Source: an uncultured Clostridium sp.
GTDB taxonomy: Bacteria; Bacillota_A; Clostridia; TANB77; CAG-508
Length of the DNA stretch: 29,143 nucleotides
Reading direction: 5' to 3'
Assembly: GCA_905200315.1 (NCBI GenBank)
Contig: CAJKKA010000009.1
Span: forward strand, 1 to 29,143
Shown: piece after piece, positions 15,619 through 25,109 of the stretch
Position numbering within the stretch: position 1 is the first letter of the stretch
Layout: each line of letters begins with the position of its first letter
Made by a program: the position numbers and the translations under genes
Notes under the pieces: generated by a model
The model's input: only the letters and a program-made list of their open reading frames with translations
Database searches by the model: none
What the model was told of the DNA's origin: nothing

Positions 15619-16500
15619 ATGGAAAAACAAGTTAAACTATTCTTAGAATTTATACAAAACGAAAAAAAATTATCAAATAATACACTACAATCTTATAGAA
15701 GAGATATTGCTCAATATAGCAATTATTTAGAAAAGAATAGAATCAACTATTCAAAAGTTAAAAACGAAGATATAAAAAGATATTTAAAATACTTAGAAGA
15801 AGTTGGAAAGAAAACTTCTACTGTTTCAAGAAATTTAGCCTCAATACGTTCATTTTATCAATTTTTATTGCGTACAAGAAAAATTAAAGAAGACCCTACA
15901 GAAGGAATACAATCTCCAAAAATAGAAAAAAAGGCCCCAAGTGTACTAACATCTCAAGAAGTAGAATTATTATTAGATCAACCAAAAGATGTTGACCTTA
16001 AAGGAACTAGAGATAAAGCAATGCTAGAATTTGCATATGCTACAGGAATGAGAGTTACAGAAATAATATCATTAAATATAGAAGATCTTCATTTGGATGA
16101 AGGATATGTTACATGTAAATATGGTAACAAACAAAGAAATATTCCATTGGGTGGAATTTCTATAAAAGCATTAAGAGAATATATAGATGAAGCAAGACCT
16201 ATATTAATAAAGTCAGAAGATGAAAAATCTTTATTTGTTAATATAAATGGAAAAAGACTTACAAGACAAGGTTTCTGGAAAATTGTAAAATTTTATAAAG
16301 AGCAAGCTCATATAAATAAAGATATAACACCACACGTATTAAGACATTCATTTGCTACACATTTACTACAAAATGGAGCAGATCTAAAAGCAATACAAAC
16401 AATGCTTGGTCATTCAGATATATCATCAACACAAGTATATATGCAATTTCAAGATGAAAGTTTAAAAAATGTATATAAAAGCGCTCATCCAAGAGCATAG
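15619..16500 (+). CDS. xerD: Tyrosine recombinase XerC/XerD family, probably XerD
   Basis: This 293-residue tyrosine recombinase should act with a partner at dif to resolve chromosome dimers. The N-terminal SAM-like DNA-binding domain spans about 1-90 and the catalytic domain 105-290. The active-site set is complete: Arg145 (ATGMRVTEI), a lysine in YGNKQR (about 171), His239 and Arg242 (PHVLRHSFATHLL), His265 (LGHSDISS) and the nucleophile Tyr274 (TQVYMQF). Length and the close to the C-terminus (KSAHPRA) match XerD more than phage integrases. It lies in core context between spoIIM and rny, so I do not think it belongs to the mobilizable element. GGGGAG precedes the ATG. A terminator follows. 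Confidence 0.88.
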   Translation: MEKQVKLFLEFIQNEKKLSNNTLQSYRRDIAQYSNYLEKNRINYSKVKNEDIKRYLKYLEEVGKKTSTVSRNLASIRSFYQFLLRTRKIKEDPTEGIQSPKIEKKAPSVLTSQEVELLLDQPKDVDLKGTRDKAMLEFAYATGMRVTEIISLNIEDLHLDEGYVTCKYGNKQRNIPLGGISIKALREYIDEARPILIKSEDEKSLFVNINGKRLTRQGFWKIVKFYKEQAHINKDITPHVLRHSFATHLLQNGADLKAIQTMLGHSDISSTQVYMQFQDESLKNVYKSAHPRA

Positions 16501-16504
16501 AACT

Positions 16505-16529
16505 AAAAGGCGACAAAGTCGTCTTTTTT
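16505..16529 (+). terminator. Intrinsic terminator after xerD
   Basis: AAAGGCGAC (16506-16514) and GTCGTCTTT (16518-16526) pair over 9 bases with one G-U and loop AAA, followed by T residues. Confidence 0.9.
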
Positions 16530-16530
16530 A

Positions 16531-16623
16531 TATTATAGGAAATTCCTGTTTTTGATGTAGGGGTCGGCGTCCCCGACGACCCGGGTGGCGAAGCCACTTT
16601 TTTATTATAGAAAATTTCTATTT
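16531..16623. repeat. 73-bp dispersed palindromic repeat, copy A, plus flanking 21-mer
   Basis: The segment 16531-16603 matches 28436-28508 at 69 of 73 positions by my count. It has three parts. The 21-mer starting TATTATAGG contains TAGGAA-A-TTCCTG. The middle is a GTAGGGG-headed palindrome (16557 onward). The last part is the hairpin GTGGC-GAA-GCCAC followed by TTTTTT, which looks like a terminator. A further version of the 21-mer lies at 16603-16623, with paired changes that keep the palindrome (TAGAAA-A-TTTCTA). The repeat begins two bases after the xerD terminator. Confidence 0.85.
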
Positions 16624-16627
16624 ACTA

Positions 16628-16656
16628 TTGACAGTTTACAATAATACATATAAAAT
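16628..16656 (+). promoter_or_regulatory. SigA-type promoter of rny
   Basis: A perfect TTGACA (16628-16633), a 17-base spacer and TAAAAT (16651-16656), leaving an untranslated leader of about 80 bases before rny. Confidence 0.75.
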
Positions 16657-16742
16657 ATAAATGTATCTTAAATTATATAAAAGAGATAAATTTATATATA
16701 TAAAAGTACATTGAAAATTAAATAGAAAGAAGGAGATTGATT

Positions 16743-18284
16743 ATGAATATTGCAATCGTAATCATCGCTGTTCTTATCTCAGGAGTAGTTTTTATTCCAG
16801 TTGGAATGATGTTAAGAAAGAAAACTGCTGAATCTAAAATTCAAAGTGCAGAACAAGAAGCAAAAAAAATAGTAGATAATGCAAAAAAAGATGCAGAAAA
16901 CTTAAAAAAAGAAGAAATAATTAAAGCAAAAGAAGAAATTATGAATGCTAGAAATGAATTAGATAAAGAGATAAAGGAAAGAAGAAGCGATGTTCAACAA
17001 CAAGAAAAAAGAATGATTCAAAAAGAAGAAAACCTAGAGAAACGTTCAGAGAAATTAGAGAACAAAGAAAAGGAAATAGTAAAGAAGGACGAAGAAATTG
17101 AACAAAGAAGAAATCAACTAGAGGAAGAAATTAATAAGCAAATAGAAGAATTAGAACGAATATCAGGTTTAACTAGAGACGAAGCCAAAGAACAAATTTT
17201 AAATGAAGTAGACAAACAAATTACAAACGAAAAGGCTTTGTTAATTAGGGAATTAAATGAAAAATACAAAGAAGAAGCAGATAAAAATGCTAAAGAAATT
17301 ATTGGATATGCAATACAGAAATGTGCTGCTGACCATACTTCAGAAACAACAGTATCTATAGTATCTCTTCCAAATGATGATATGAAAGGAAGAATAATAG
17401 GTAGAGAAGGTAGAAATATTAAAGCAATAGAAACATTAACAGGAATAGATTTAATAATAGATGATACTCCAGAAGCTGTTGTTATTTCAGGATTTGACCC
17501 ATTAAGAAGAGAAGTTGCAAAATTAGCTATAGAAAAATTAATAGAAGATGGAAGAATTCATCCAGCTAAAATAGAAGAAATGGTAGAAAAAGCCAAAGAA
17601 GAAATTGCAGCTGTAATCAAATCTGAGGGTGAAAGAGCTGTTTTAGAAACAGGAGTTATGGGGCTTAATCCAGAACTTGTAAAATTAATAGGAAAGCTAA
17701 AATACAGAACAAGTTATGGTCAAAATGTATTAAATCATTCTATAGAAGTTTCAAACTTAGCTAGAATAATGGCAGAAGAATTAGGGTTAGATGCTACACT
17801 TGCAAGAAGAGCAGGTTTATTGCACGATATAGGTAAAGCATTAGACCACGATATGGAAGGAACACACGTTGAAATCGGTGTAGAAATATTAAGAAAATTC
17901 AAAGAAAACGAAAAAGTTATAAATGCAGTAGAAGCACACCATGGAGATGTAGAACCACAAACAATAGAAGCAGCTTTAGTACAAGCAGCAGATGCTATAT
18001 CAGCTTCTAGACCAGGAGCAAGAAGAGAAACATTAGAAGCATACATAAAAAGACTAGAACAACTAGAATCTATTGCAAATACTTTTGAAGGTGTAGACAA
18101 ATCTTTCGCAATACAAGCTGGTAGAGAAGTAAGAATAATGGTAAAACCAGATAAAATAAGTGATAGTCAAATGGTAGTACTAGCAAGAGATATAGCAAAG
18201 AAAATAGAAAACGAAATGGATTATCCAGGACAAATAAAAGTAAATATGATAAGAGAAACAAGAACAATCGACTACGCAAAATAA
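16743..18284 (+). CDS. rny: Ribonuclease Y
   Basis: This 513-residue membrane-anchored endoribonuclease starts mRNA decay in Firmicutes. It has an N-terminal membrane helix ([20 protein letters not shown]), then a long coiled coil rich in Lys and Glu (about 25-190). A KH RNA-binding domain has [15 protein letters not shown] and the following [19 protein letters not shown]. The HD hydrolase domain has the catalytic motif [12 protein letters not shown] and later EAHHGDVEP. All expected parts are present and the length is normal. ATG 16743 is chosen over an in-frame TTG at 16737 because AAGGAGAT overlaps that TTG and is well spaced for the ATG. It is monocistronic, between its own promoter and a strong terminator. 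Confidence 0.95.
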   Translation: MNIAIVIIAVLISGVVFIPVGMMLRKKTAESKIQSAEQEAKKIVDNAKKDAENLKKEEIIKAKEEIMNARNELDKEIKERRSDVQQQEKRMIQKEENLEKRSEKLENKEKEIVKKDEEIEQRRNQLEEEINKQIEELERISGLTRDEAKEQILNEVDKQITNEKALLIRELNEKYKEEADKNAKEIIGYAIQKCAADHTSETTVSIVSLPNDDMKGRIIGREGRNIKAIETLTGIDLIIDDTPEAVVISGFDPLRREVAKLAIEKLIEDGRIHPAKIEEMVEKAKEEIAAVIKSEGERAVLETGVMGLNPELVKLIGKLKYRTSYGQNVLNHSIEVSNLARIMAEELGLDATLARRAGLLHDIGKALDHDMEGTHVEIGVEILRKFKENEKVINAVEAHHGDVEPQTIEAALVQAADAISASRPGARRETLEAYIKRLEQLESIANTFEGVDKSFAIQAGREVRIMVKPDKISDSQMVVLARDIAKKIENEMDYPGQIKVNMIRETRTIDYAK

Positions 18285-18286
18285 AA

Positions 18287-18322
18287 ACAAAAAAAGAATC
18301 TAAATTTTTAGATTCTTTTTTT
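18287..18322 (+). terminator. Intrinsic terminator after rny
   Basis: GAATCTAA (18296-18303) and TTAGATTC (18308-18315) form the stem core with a 4-base loop. It is extended by A residues on the left and a long T run on the right. Confidence 0.93.
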
Positions 18323-18398
18323 GTTGTCAAATTTTGTCACAAAAGAAAAAATAAAATAATAATATATATTATAACTTGAAATTAGGAGGAGTTATAAT

Positions 18399-18749
18399 AT
18401 GTTTAGAAGATGTAGAAGATGTTGTTATATGAATAACTGTAACAATATTAGCAATGATATGTTAGAAACAAAATGCAATAATGTACAAAATTGTTGTTCT
18501 TGTAGTAAAAATAGTTGTGATTGTGGATTTGATGAAGAGGACACAGGATTTCCAACAAATCCAATGTATGGTCAAAGCTATGTTCCAGTACAACAAATGG
18601 AAGATGTATTTACACCTTGTGTAGGACTAAAAATGGGAACAATATTTCCAGAACTTGTAAGCCCATACAGACCAGGTCAAAGTATGGAAGAAATACAATT
18701 TATAGAAGATATGAATAAAATAGGAGAGGGGTGTAACACATGTCATTAG
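18399..18749 (+). CDS. cotJA: Spore coat-associated protein CotJA, with Cys-rich N-terminal extension
   Basis: This 116-residue protein carries the CotJA domain in its second half: YVPVQQMEDVFTP, then GLKMGTIFPELVSPYRPGQS (about 67-100). The first 50 residues are an unusual cysteine- and asparagine-rich extension (CRRCCYMNNCN, CCSCSKNSCDCG) that could cross-link or bind metal in the coat. A strong AGGAGG precedes the ATG. The stop overlaps the cotJB start by 10 bases. In Bacillus, cotJ is transcribed in the mother cell by sigma-E; I could not pick out a convincing sigma-E promoter here. Confidence 0.88.
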   Translation: MFRRCRRCCYMNNCNNISNDMLETKCNNVQNCCSCSKNSCDCGFDEEDTGFPTNPMYGQSYVPVQQMEDVFTPCVGLKMGTIFPELVSPYRPGQSMEEIQFIEDMNKIGEGCNTCH

Positions 18750-19117
18750 AAGATGAAAATAGAAATTGCGGTTGCAATAATGGATGTGGTTGCAACTCTA
18801 ATATGATGCCATTATCACAAGAAAATTGCAGTAATGAAGCAGAAATGCCAGAAAGTTGTTGTGAAAAAAATCAAATAAGAGGAGAAATGTTACAAGAAAT
18901 ACGTTGTTTAGAATTTTCAATAAATGAACTTGCTCTATATTTAGATACACACCCAGATGATGAAAAAGCAATATGTTTACACAAAGAATATTGTAAAGAA
19001 TGTAAAGTATTAAAAGATAAATATCAAAAAGTATTTGGCCCATTAACAATAAATTATCCATGCAATAAATGGAGATGGATAGAAGAACCATGGCCATGGG
19101 AAAGGAGTGAATTTTAA
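18740..19117 (+). CDS. cotJB: Spore coat protein CotJB, with Cys-rich N-terminal extension
   Basis: This 125-residue protein has the CotJB domain in its C-terminal two thirds: a helix LQEIRCLEFSINELALYLDTHPDDEKA, then KDKYQKVFGPL and the terminal WRWIEEPWPWE typical of the family. As in CotJA, the N-terminus is extended and Cys-rich (CGCNNGCGCNSN), a shared odd feature of this operon. GAGGGG lies before the ATG, inside cotJA. It overlaps cotJA by 10 bases and cotJC by one (TAATG), so the three proteins are made together. Confidence 0.9.
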   Translation: MSLEDENRNCGCNNGCGCNSNMMPLSQENCSNEAEMPESCCEKNQIRGEMLQEIRCLEFSINELALYLDTHPDDEKAICLHKEYCKECKVLKDKYQKVFGPLTINYPCNKWRWIEEPWPWERSEF

Positions 19118-19707
19118 TGTGGACTTATAACAAAACATTACAATACCCAATAAATATAAAATGTACAGATCCTCGTTTAGCAAAAGTAATAATATCACAA
19201 TATGGAGGTCCCGATGGTGAACTTGCAGCATCTTTAAGATATTTATCTCAAAGATTTGGAATGCCAGACCAAAACGCAAAAGCAATATTAAATGATATTG
19301 GTACAGAAGAATTAGCTCACTTAGAAATGGTAGGAACAATAGTACATCAATTAACAAAAGGAGCTAGTATAGAAGAAATAGAAAAAGCTGGATTAGGAGC
19401 TTATTACACAGACCACGGCGTAGATGTATATCCACAATCAGCAGCAGGCGCTCCATTTACAGCAGCATATATTGCATGTAAAGGAGATCCAATAGCAAAC
19501 TTACAAGAAGACTTAGCAGCAGAACAAAAAGCAAGAGCAACTTATGAAAAATTAATAGATTTATGTAGAGATAATCCAGATGTAATAGATCCATTAAGAT
19601 ATTTAAGAGAAAGAGAAGTAGTACACTTCCAAAGATTTGGAGAAGCTTTAAGAGGAGTACAAGATAAATTAGCAGAAAGAAAATTCTATATGAATAATTG
19701 TAAATAA
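19117..19707 (+). CDS. cotJC: Spore coat protein CotJC, manganese catalase family
   Basis: This 196-residue protein is a non-haem manganese catalase-type spore coat protein. The four-helix ferritin-like core carries likely dimanganese ligands: Glu in GPDGELAASLRYL (about 35), Glu and His in GTEELAHLEMVG (about 66-69), Glu in QEDLAAEQKARATYE (about 135-140) and His in REREVVHFQRFGE (about 172). All expected ligand positions are filled, so activity against peroxide is plausible. It starts at a TAATG overlap with cotJB and ends just before a strong terminator. The family works on the spore surface. Confidence 0.93.
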   Translation: MWTYNKTLQYPINIKCTDPRLAKVIISQYGGPDGELAASLRYLSQRFGMPDQNAKAILNDIGTEELAHLEMVGTIVHQLTKGASIEEIEKAGLGAYYTDHGVDVYPQSAAGAPFTAAYIACKGDPIANLQEDLAAEQKARATYEKLIDLCRDNPDVIDPLRYLREREVVHFQRFGEALRGVQDKLAERKFYMNNCK

Positions 19708-19709
19708 AG

Positions 19710-19748
19710 AAATTCCCTAAGGTATTTTGAATACTTTGGGGAATTTTT
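19710..19748 (+). terminator. Intrinsic terminator of the cotJABC operon
   Basis: A 17-base arm starting AAATTCCC (19710-19726) pairs with the arm ending GGGGAATTT (19730-19746) with two G-U pairs and a 3-base loop, followed by T residues. Confidence 0.92.
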
Positions 19749-19751
19749 GTG

Positions 19752-19780
19752 TTTACATCTTAAAAACTTTATTATAATAT
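19752..19780 (+). promoter_or_regulatory. Promoter of addA
   Basis: TTTACA (19752-19757) is followed by overlapping -10 candidates: TATAAT (19773-19778, spacing 15) and TAATAT (19775-19780, spacing 17). The start codon is about 50 bases downstream. Confidence 0.55.
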
Positions 19781-19830
19781 ATATGTGTAAATTTTATTAA
19801 TAAATATGAAAAAATTTTGGAGGAGTAACG

Positions 19831-22800
19831 ATGAGCGAAACAAAATGGACTGACGAACAAAAATTAGCTATTGAAGAAAAAGGGAGTAATATTTTAGTTG
19901 CTGCTGCCGCACGGTAGTGGAAAAACTGCAGTTTTAGTTGAAAGAATGATTCAAAAAATAATAAAAGATAAAATAGATATAGATAGCATATTAATTGTTA
20001 CATTTACCAATGCCGCTGCAAGTGAAATGAAAGAAAGAATTTTAGAGGCTATATACAAAAAAATAGAAGAAAATCCAGAAGATAGCCATTTGCAAAGACA
20101 AATAACATTATTAAACAAGGCAAATATAAGTACAATTCACTCTTTTTGTTTAGAAGTAATAAAAAATAACTTTTTTGAAATAGATATCTCACCAAATTTT
20201 AGAATAGGTGAAAGTTCAGAAATCGAACTATTAAAAATGGATGTGTTAGATGAATTATTTGAAGAAAAATATAATAGCGGAGATAAGGAATTTCTTGAAT
20301 TAGTTGAAACATATTCAAGTTACAGAGGAGACGATGAATTAAGAGAGCTAATTTTAGATATATATAAATTCATTCAAAGCAGTCCATTTCCGAATGAATG
20401 GTTTGAGGAAGCGGTAGATAAATTTAATATAGATTCAAATATAAATTTTGAAGAAACAATATGGGGAAAAATATTAATAAATAATTATTTTGAGTTTATA
20501 GAAGAAACAAAAACAAATCTAGAAAATGTTGTAGAAATGCTTGATACAAATTACGAGCTAGAAAAATATTCAAAAATAGTTAAACTTGATATTGAAAATT
20601 TAGAACAATTAAAAACAAATAATTGGGATGAAATGATAAAAAAATTAGAAAACTTTAAATTTAAAACATGGCCAACAGATAAAAAAATAACTTCAAATAT
20701 AAAAGATTCAGCATATGAAAGAAGAAAAAACATAAATAAAAAATTCAACGACCAAAAGAAGGAAATGATAAAATATACATCAAAAGAAGCAGTGGAAGAT
20801 ATTATATTTACATATAACTATTTAAGAATATTAAAAAACATAGTTATAGAATTTTCAGAAAGATTTAGCCAAAAAAAGAAAGAGAAAAATATAATAGATT
20901 TTAACGATATAGAACATTTCGCTTTAAAAATATTAGTAAAAAAAGATGAAAAAGGTAATTATATTCCAACAGATGTAGCTAAAAGCTACATGAAAAAATT
21001 CACAGAAATTGCAATAGATGAATACCAAGATAGTAACTTAGTTCAAGAATATATTTTAAGTAAAATATCAACAGGAAAGAATGTATTTATGGTTGGCGAT
21101 GTTAAACAAAGTATTTATAAGTTTAGACAAGCAAGACCAGAATTATTTCTAGAAAAATACAATTCATACAAATTAAAAGAAAACAAAGCTGAGGAAGATT
21201 CTTTAAAAATACAATTATTTAAAAATTTTAGAAGTAGAGATACAGTACTGAATTTAACAAATATAATTTTTGAAGAGATAATGTCAAAAGAACTTGGTAA
21301 TATAGAATATAATGAAAACGAATACTTAAATTTGGGTGCAAGCTATCCAGAAAGAAATGATGCAAAGGCAGAATGCTATTTAATAAATTTAAAAGACGAA
21401 GAACAAAATGAATGGGATATGTATGAAGAAAATGAAGAAGAGGAAGAAACAGAAGAAAATAGTGAGCCAGTAGAAAAAAATATGATAGAGTCAAAATTTG
21501 TTGCCAACAAAATACAAGAATTAATAGAAAATAAGTTTCAAGTTTATGATATTAAACAAAAACAATATAGAAATATAAAATACAAAGATATTGTAATTTT
21601 ATTAAGAGCTACCTCAAATGTAGCACCTATATATGAGAAAACATTAGCAGAAGCAAATATACCAGTGTATAGCGATTCATCCTCAGAATATTTAGAAAGT
21701 ACAGAAATTCAAACAATTATGGCTACACTTAAAATAATAAATAATCCTATGCAAGATATACCATTTGTAGCAGTGTTAAGAAGTATAATAGGTGGATTTA
21801 CAGATAATGAATTAGTAGAAATTAGATTAGTAGATAGGCATTGTAATTTCTATGAATGCATACAAAAAGCAATATTACAAGTTAATAATAGTTTGAGAGC
21901 TAAAATAGAAAACTTTTTAAATAAAATAGAAAAGTGGAGAGAAGAACAAGAATATTTAAGCTTAGATGAATTAATTTGGAAAATATATGAAGAAACCTCA
22001 TATTATGAATATGTAGGACTAATGAAAAACGGAAGTTTACGACAAGCAAACTTAAAAATGCTATTTGAAAAGGCTAAAGCATATGAAAATGCAAGTTTTA
22101 CTGGGTTATTTAATTTTATTAATTTTATAGAAAAAATAAAAACAAGCAGTGGAGATTTAGATGCAGCAAAAATAATAGGTGAAAATGAAGATGTTGTAAG
22201 AATTATGAGTATACACAAAAGTAAAGGGCTGGAATTTCCTGTTGTTTTCTTATGTAATAGCTCAAAACAATTTAATATGAACGATTTAAAAAATAGTATT
22301 CTATTAGACCACGATTTAGGAATTGGACCACAATATATAGATTACAGAAAAAGAATAGAATATAATACACTAGCCAAAGAAGCGATAAAGTTAAAAATAA
22401 AAAATGAGAATATTTCAGAGGAAATGAGAGTATTGTATGTTGCTCTTACAAGAGCAAAAGAAAAGTTATATATAACAGGTACTTCTAGAGATGCAGAAGA
22501 AGAAATAAAGGAAAAAGAAAATACTGTTGAAATATTTAAAAATAAAAAAATATCAAAATTAACAATGCAAAGATACTTAAGCTATATGCATTGGATAGAA
22601 TATGTTTATTTAAAGAATAAAGAAACAATGAAAGAATTTTTTGAATTTAATATTATAAATAAAAATGAAATATTAGAAAATGAAGATCTTCAAGAAGAAA
22701 ATGAAAAGCTTTCTAAAGTTATTAATGAAAAATTAAAATATGTAAAAATGTTAGATAAAGAATATTTAGATAAAATAAATTGGAAGTACAAAAATGAAGA

Positions 22801-23428
22801 ATTAACTAAAATTGCAAGTAAAATGAGTGTAAGTGAAATAAAGAAAAATAAAATAAAAAATGAATTACAACAAGAAATAATAATGCAATCACCTAAATTT
22901 ATTGCAGAAGAAAAAGTTTCAGCTTCTAGAAAGGGAACTTTAGTGCATTTATGTATGCAAAAATTAGACTTTAGAAAAGAATATACATATTCAAGTATAA
23001 AAGAGATGATAGCTGAATTAGAAAACAAAAAAATAATAACAAGTTTAGAAGCGGAAAACATAAATATAGAAAAAATACTTAACTTTACAAAAAGCAAAAT
23101 ATACAAAGAATTAAAAACAGCTAAAATAGTAGAAAAAGAAAAGCCATTTTATATAAATATACCATCAAATAAAATATATGGAGGAAAAACAACAACTCCA
23201 ATTTTAGTACAAGGTATTATAGATTTATACTACATAAATAAAGAAAATGAACTTGTATTGCTAGACTATAAAACAGATTATGTAGAAAACAAGAATGAAA
23301 ATACTTTAAAAGAAAAATATAAAATTCAATTAGAATTATACAAAAAAGCACTAGAAGAAGCTTTAAACAGAAGAGTAGATAAAATATACATATATTCAAC
23401 ATATTTGGATAAAGAAATTAAAATATAA
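19831..23428 (+). CDS. addA: AddA-type helicase-nuclease, with an apparent 1-base insertion in Walker A
   Basis: Restored, this is a 1198-residue AddA, the helicase-nuclease subunit of AddAB, which processes double-strand breaks. GGAGGAG and ATG 19831 open the frame with SETKWTDEQKLAIEEKG and ILVAAAA. At 19912 an extra C turns the expected GGT-AGT-GGA into CGG-TAG and stops it after 28 codons. The other frame continues GSGKTAVLVERM to 23428. Downstream motifs are intact: TFTNAAASEMKERI, AIDEYQDSN, VGDVKQSIYKFRQ, SIHKSKGLEFPVVF and VALTRAKEKL. The RecB-like nuclease has GTLVHLCMQKLDF, then GIIDLYY and LLDYKTDYVE. As written it is a broken gene. Preservation of the other 1170 residues suggests a sequence error or a recent mutation. 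No addB is adjacent. Confidence 0.88.
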
Positions 23429-23433
23429 AAAAA

Positions 23434-23460
23434 TTAGCAAAAGGGGTTGACAAGTGCTAA
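23434..23460. promoter_or_regulatory. CIRCE-like operator 1 (HrcA site) overlapping the hrcA -35 box
   Basis: TTAGCA (23434-23439) and TGCTAA (23455-23460) are separated by 15 bases, exactly the spacing in CIRCE (TTAGCACTC-N9-GAGTGCTAA). The right half AAGTGCTAA matches the consensus at 8 of 9 bases, the left half TTAGCAAAA at 6 of 9. It covers the TTGACA box, so HrcA bound here would block RNA polymerase. Confidence 0.65.
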
Positions 23461-23475
23461 AGTTGGGTATAATAT
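23447..23475 (+). promoter_or_regulatory. SigA-type promoter of the hrcA-grpE-dnaK-dnaJ operon
   Basis: TTGACA (23447-23452) is followed by TATAAT (23468-23473, spacing 15) or the overlapping TAATAT (23470-23475, spacing 17). It lies between the halves of two CIRCE-like operators. Confidence 0.7.
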
Positions 23476-23486
23476 ATAGCAAGTAG

Positions 23487-23513
23487 TTAGCAAACTAATA
23501 ACTTGACTGCTAA
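23487..23513. promoter_or_regulatory. CIRCE-like operator 2 (HrcA site) in the hrcA leader
   Basis: TTAGCAAAC (23487-23495), a 9-base spacer and GACTGCTAA (23505-23513) give the 27-bp CIRCE layout with 7 of 9 and 8 of 9 consensus bases. It lies downstream of the -10 box, the usual place for CIRCE, just before the AAGGAGG of hrcA. Confidence 0.82.
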
Positions 23514-23530
23514 ACAAGGAGGAAAATAAG

Positions 23531-24544
23531 TTGTTAGATGATAGAAAAAAGAGAATTTTGCAAGCTATAGTTGAAGAATATATAAATACAGCAGAACCGG
23601 TTAGTTCAGCTAGTTTAGTAAAAAATTATGGTATGGAATATAGTAGTGCCACAATTAGAAACGAAATGGCAGAGCTAGAAAAATTAGGTTTGTTAGATAA
23701 ACCTCATACCTCAGCTGGAAGAGTTCCTTCTGAAAAAGGTTATAGATACTATGTTGATGAATTAATGCAAGATAATGAACTTACTTTAGAAGAAATTCAA
23801 TATATTCAAAAACAATTGGAAACAAAAGTAGATGAAATGGAAGATTTAACAAAAATTGCAACAAATACATTATCAGAAATAACACATTATACTACAGTTG
23901 CAATAGGACCAACACCAACAACGCAATATATAGATGAAATAAAATTTGTCCTATTAGGCTCAAGAATGCTTATGGCAGTTATTATGACAGATACAGGAAT
24001 GGTTAAGGAGACAATAATAAGATTTGATGAAGATATATATGAAAATCAAGTATATACTTTAAATACTTTTTTCAATAATAAACTAAAAGGTGAACCATTA
24101 GAAAAAATAGATAGACCGCTTGAAGAATATATTATTACAGAAATGAAAGATAGTGTTAAAGTTATAAAACCAATAATAGAGCAGCTTAGAAAAGTAATTT
24201 ATCAAGAAAATCATCAATTATATTTAGAAGGAGCAAATAAATCTTTTGATTTACCAGAGTTTAAAAGCTTAGAAATTGCAAAGAACTTTATTAATGTATT
24301 AGATGAAAAAGAAGTTGTAGCAGATATATTAAATAGTGGATTTGCAAAAGATATAAATGTTTATATTGGTGACGAAAATGACCAAAAAGAATTAAAAGAT
24401 TTTAGTGTTGTAACCTTTAAGCATAAAGTAGGAAATAAAGATTTAGGAACTATTGGAATAATAGGACCAAAAAGAATGGATTATAGTAAAGTAATATCTG
24501 TTATGAAATATATTAGCAAAAAATTAAATGATAATAATGAATAA
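23531..24544 (+). CDS. hrcA: Heat-inducible transcription repressor HrcA
   Basis: This 337-residue protein represses class I heat-shock genes by binding CIRCE. The N-terminal winged-helix domain is typical: LDDRKKRILQAIVEEYINTA, SSASLVKNYGMEYSSATIRN, EMAELEKLGLLDKPHTSAGR and VPSEKGYRYYVDELM. The rest is the GAF-like dimerisation region, ending with GTIGIIGPKRMDYSKVISVM. The start is TTG at 23531: AAGGAGG lies 8 bases ahead and family proteins begin at this residue. Two CIRCE-like sites lie directly upstream, giving autoregulation of the whole operon. The grpE start follows 10 bases after its stop. Confidence 0.95.
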   Translation: MLDDRKKRILQAIVEEYINTAEPVSSASLVKNYGMEYSSATIRNEMAELEKLGLLDKPHTSAGRVPSEKGYRYYVDELMQDNELTLEEIQYIQKQLETKVDEMEDLTKIATNTLSEITHYTTVAIGPTPTTQYIDEIKFVLLGSRMLMAVIMTDTGMVKETIIRFDEDIYENQVYTLNTFFNNKLKGEPLEKIDRPLEEYIITEMKDSVKVIKPIIEQLRKVIYQENHQLYLEGANKSFDLPEFKSLEIAKNFINVLDEKEVVADILNSGFAKDINVYIGDENDQKELKDFSVVTFKHKVGNKDLGTIGIIGPKRMDYSKVISVMKYISKKLNDNNE

Positions 24545-24554
24545 GGAGGTACAT

Positions 24555-25073
24555 ATGTCAGAAGAAAACAAAGAAGAAGTTAAGGATGTAGAAGAAAAAG
24601 TAAAAAACGAAGAACATCATAAAGGAAAATGCAAAGAAGAATTACAAAAAAAGCAAGAAGAACTAGAAGAACTTACAGACAGATACAAAAGAGTTATGGC
24701 AGAATTTGAAAACTACAAAAAAAGAAGTAGCAAAGAAAGAGAAAATCTATATGGTTCAATTTTAGGAGATGTTGTAGAAGCTGTTTTACCGGTTTTAGAT
24801 AATTTAGAAAATGCAGCAAAAGTTGAAACAAAGGACGAAAATTATAAACAAGGTGTAGAATTAGTTTTAAAACAATTTAAAGATGTTTTAAAAAGCAAAG
24901 GTGTAGAAGAAATTGAAGCCATAGGAACAACCTTCGATCCAGAATTGCACGAAGCCGTAAGTAGCGTACAAGATGAAAGCAAAGAAAGCCAAGAAATAGT
25001 ACAAGAATACAGAAAAGGATATAAGTTTGGAAATAAAGTAATCAGGCATAGTATGGTTGTAGTAGCCAACTAA
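24555..25073 (+). CDS. grpE: GrpE, nucleotide exchange factor for DnaK
   Basis: This 172-residue protein is the DnaK nucleotide exchange factor. It has a Lys/Glu-rich disordered N-terminus (1-40), a long helix (ELQKKQEELEELTDRYKRVMAEFENYKKRSS) that forms the dimer stalk, and the beta-domain with the GrpE signature. That includes VLPVLDNLENA, IEAIGTTFDPELHEAV and YKFGNKVIRHSMVVVAN. ATG 24555 is chosen because AAGGAGG (24543-24549) lies just ahead; an upstream in-frame start would overlap hrcA without a ribosome binding site. A 213-base gap with repeat elements follows before dnaK. Confidence 0.95.
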   Translation: MSEENKEEVKDVEEKVKNEEHHKGKCKEELQKKQEELEELTDRYKRVMAEFENYKKRSSKERENLYGSILGDVVEAVLPVLDNLENAAKVETKDENYKQGVELVLKQFKDVLKSKGVEEIEAIGTTFDPELHEAVSSVQDESKESQEIVQEYRKGYKFGNKVIRHSMVVVAN

Positions 25074-25109
25074 ATCGATTAAAAGCAACAATCTGCACAT
25101 TTTTATTCA

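Noticed and set aside
15619..16500. XerD-like recombinase as the integrase of the mobilizable element
   Set aside because: It sits 7.8 kb from the cargo, in core context (spoIIM, rny), with XerD-like length and C-terminus.
18330..18398. Sigma-E or sigma-K promoter for cotJABC
   Set aside because: The AT-rich stretch allows many weak matches and none had both boxes at proper spacing.
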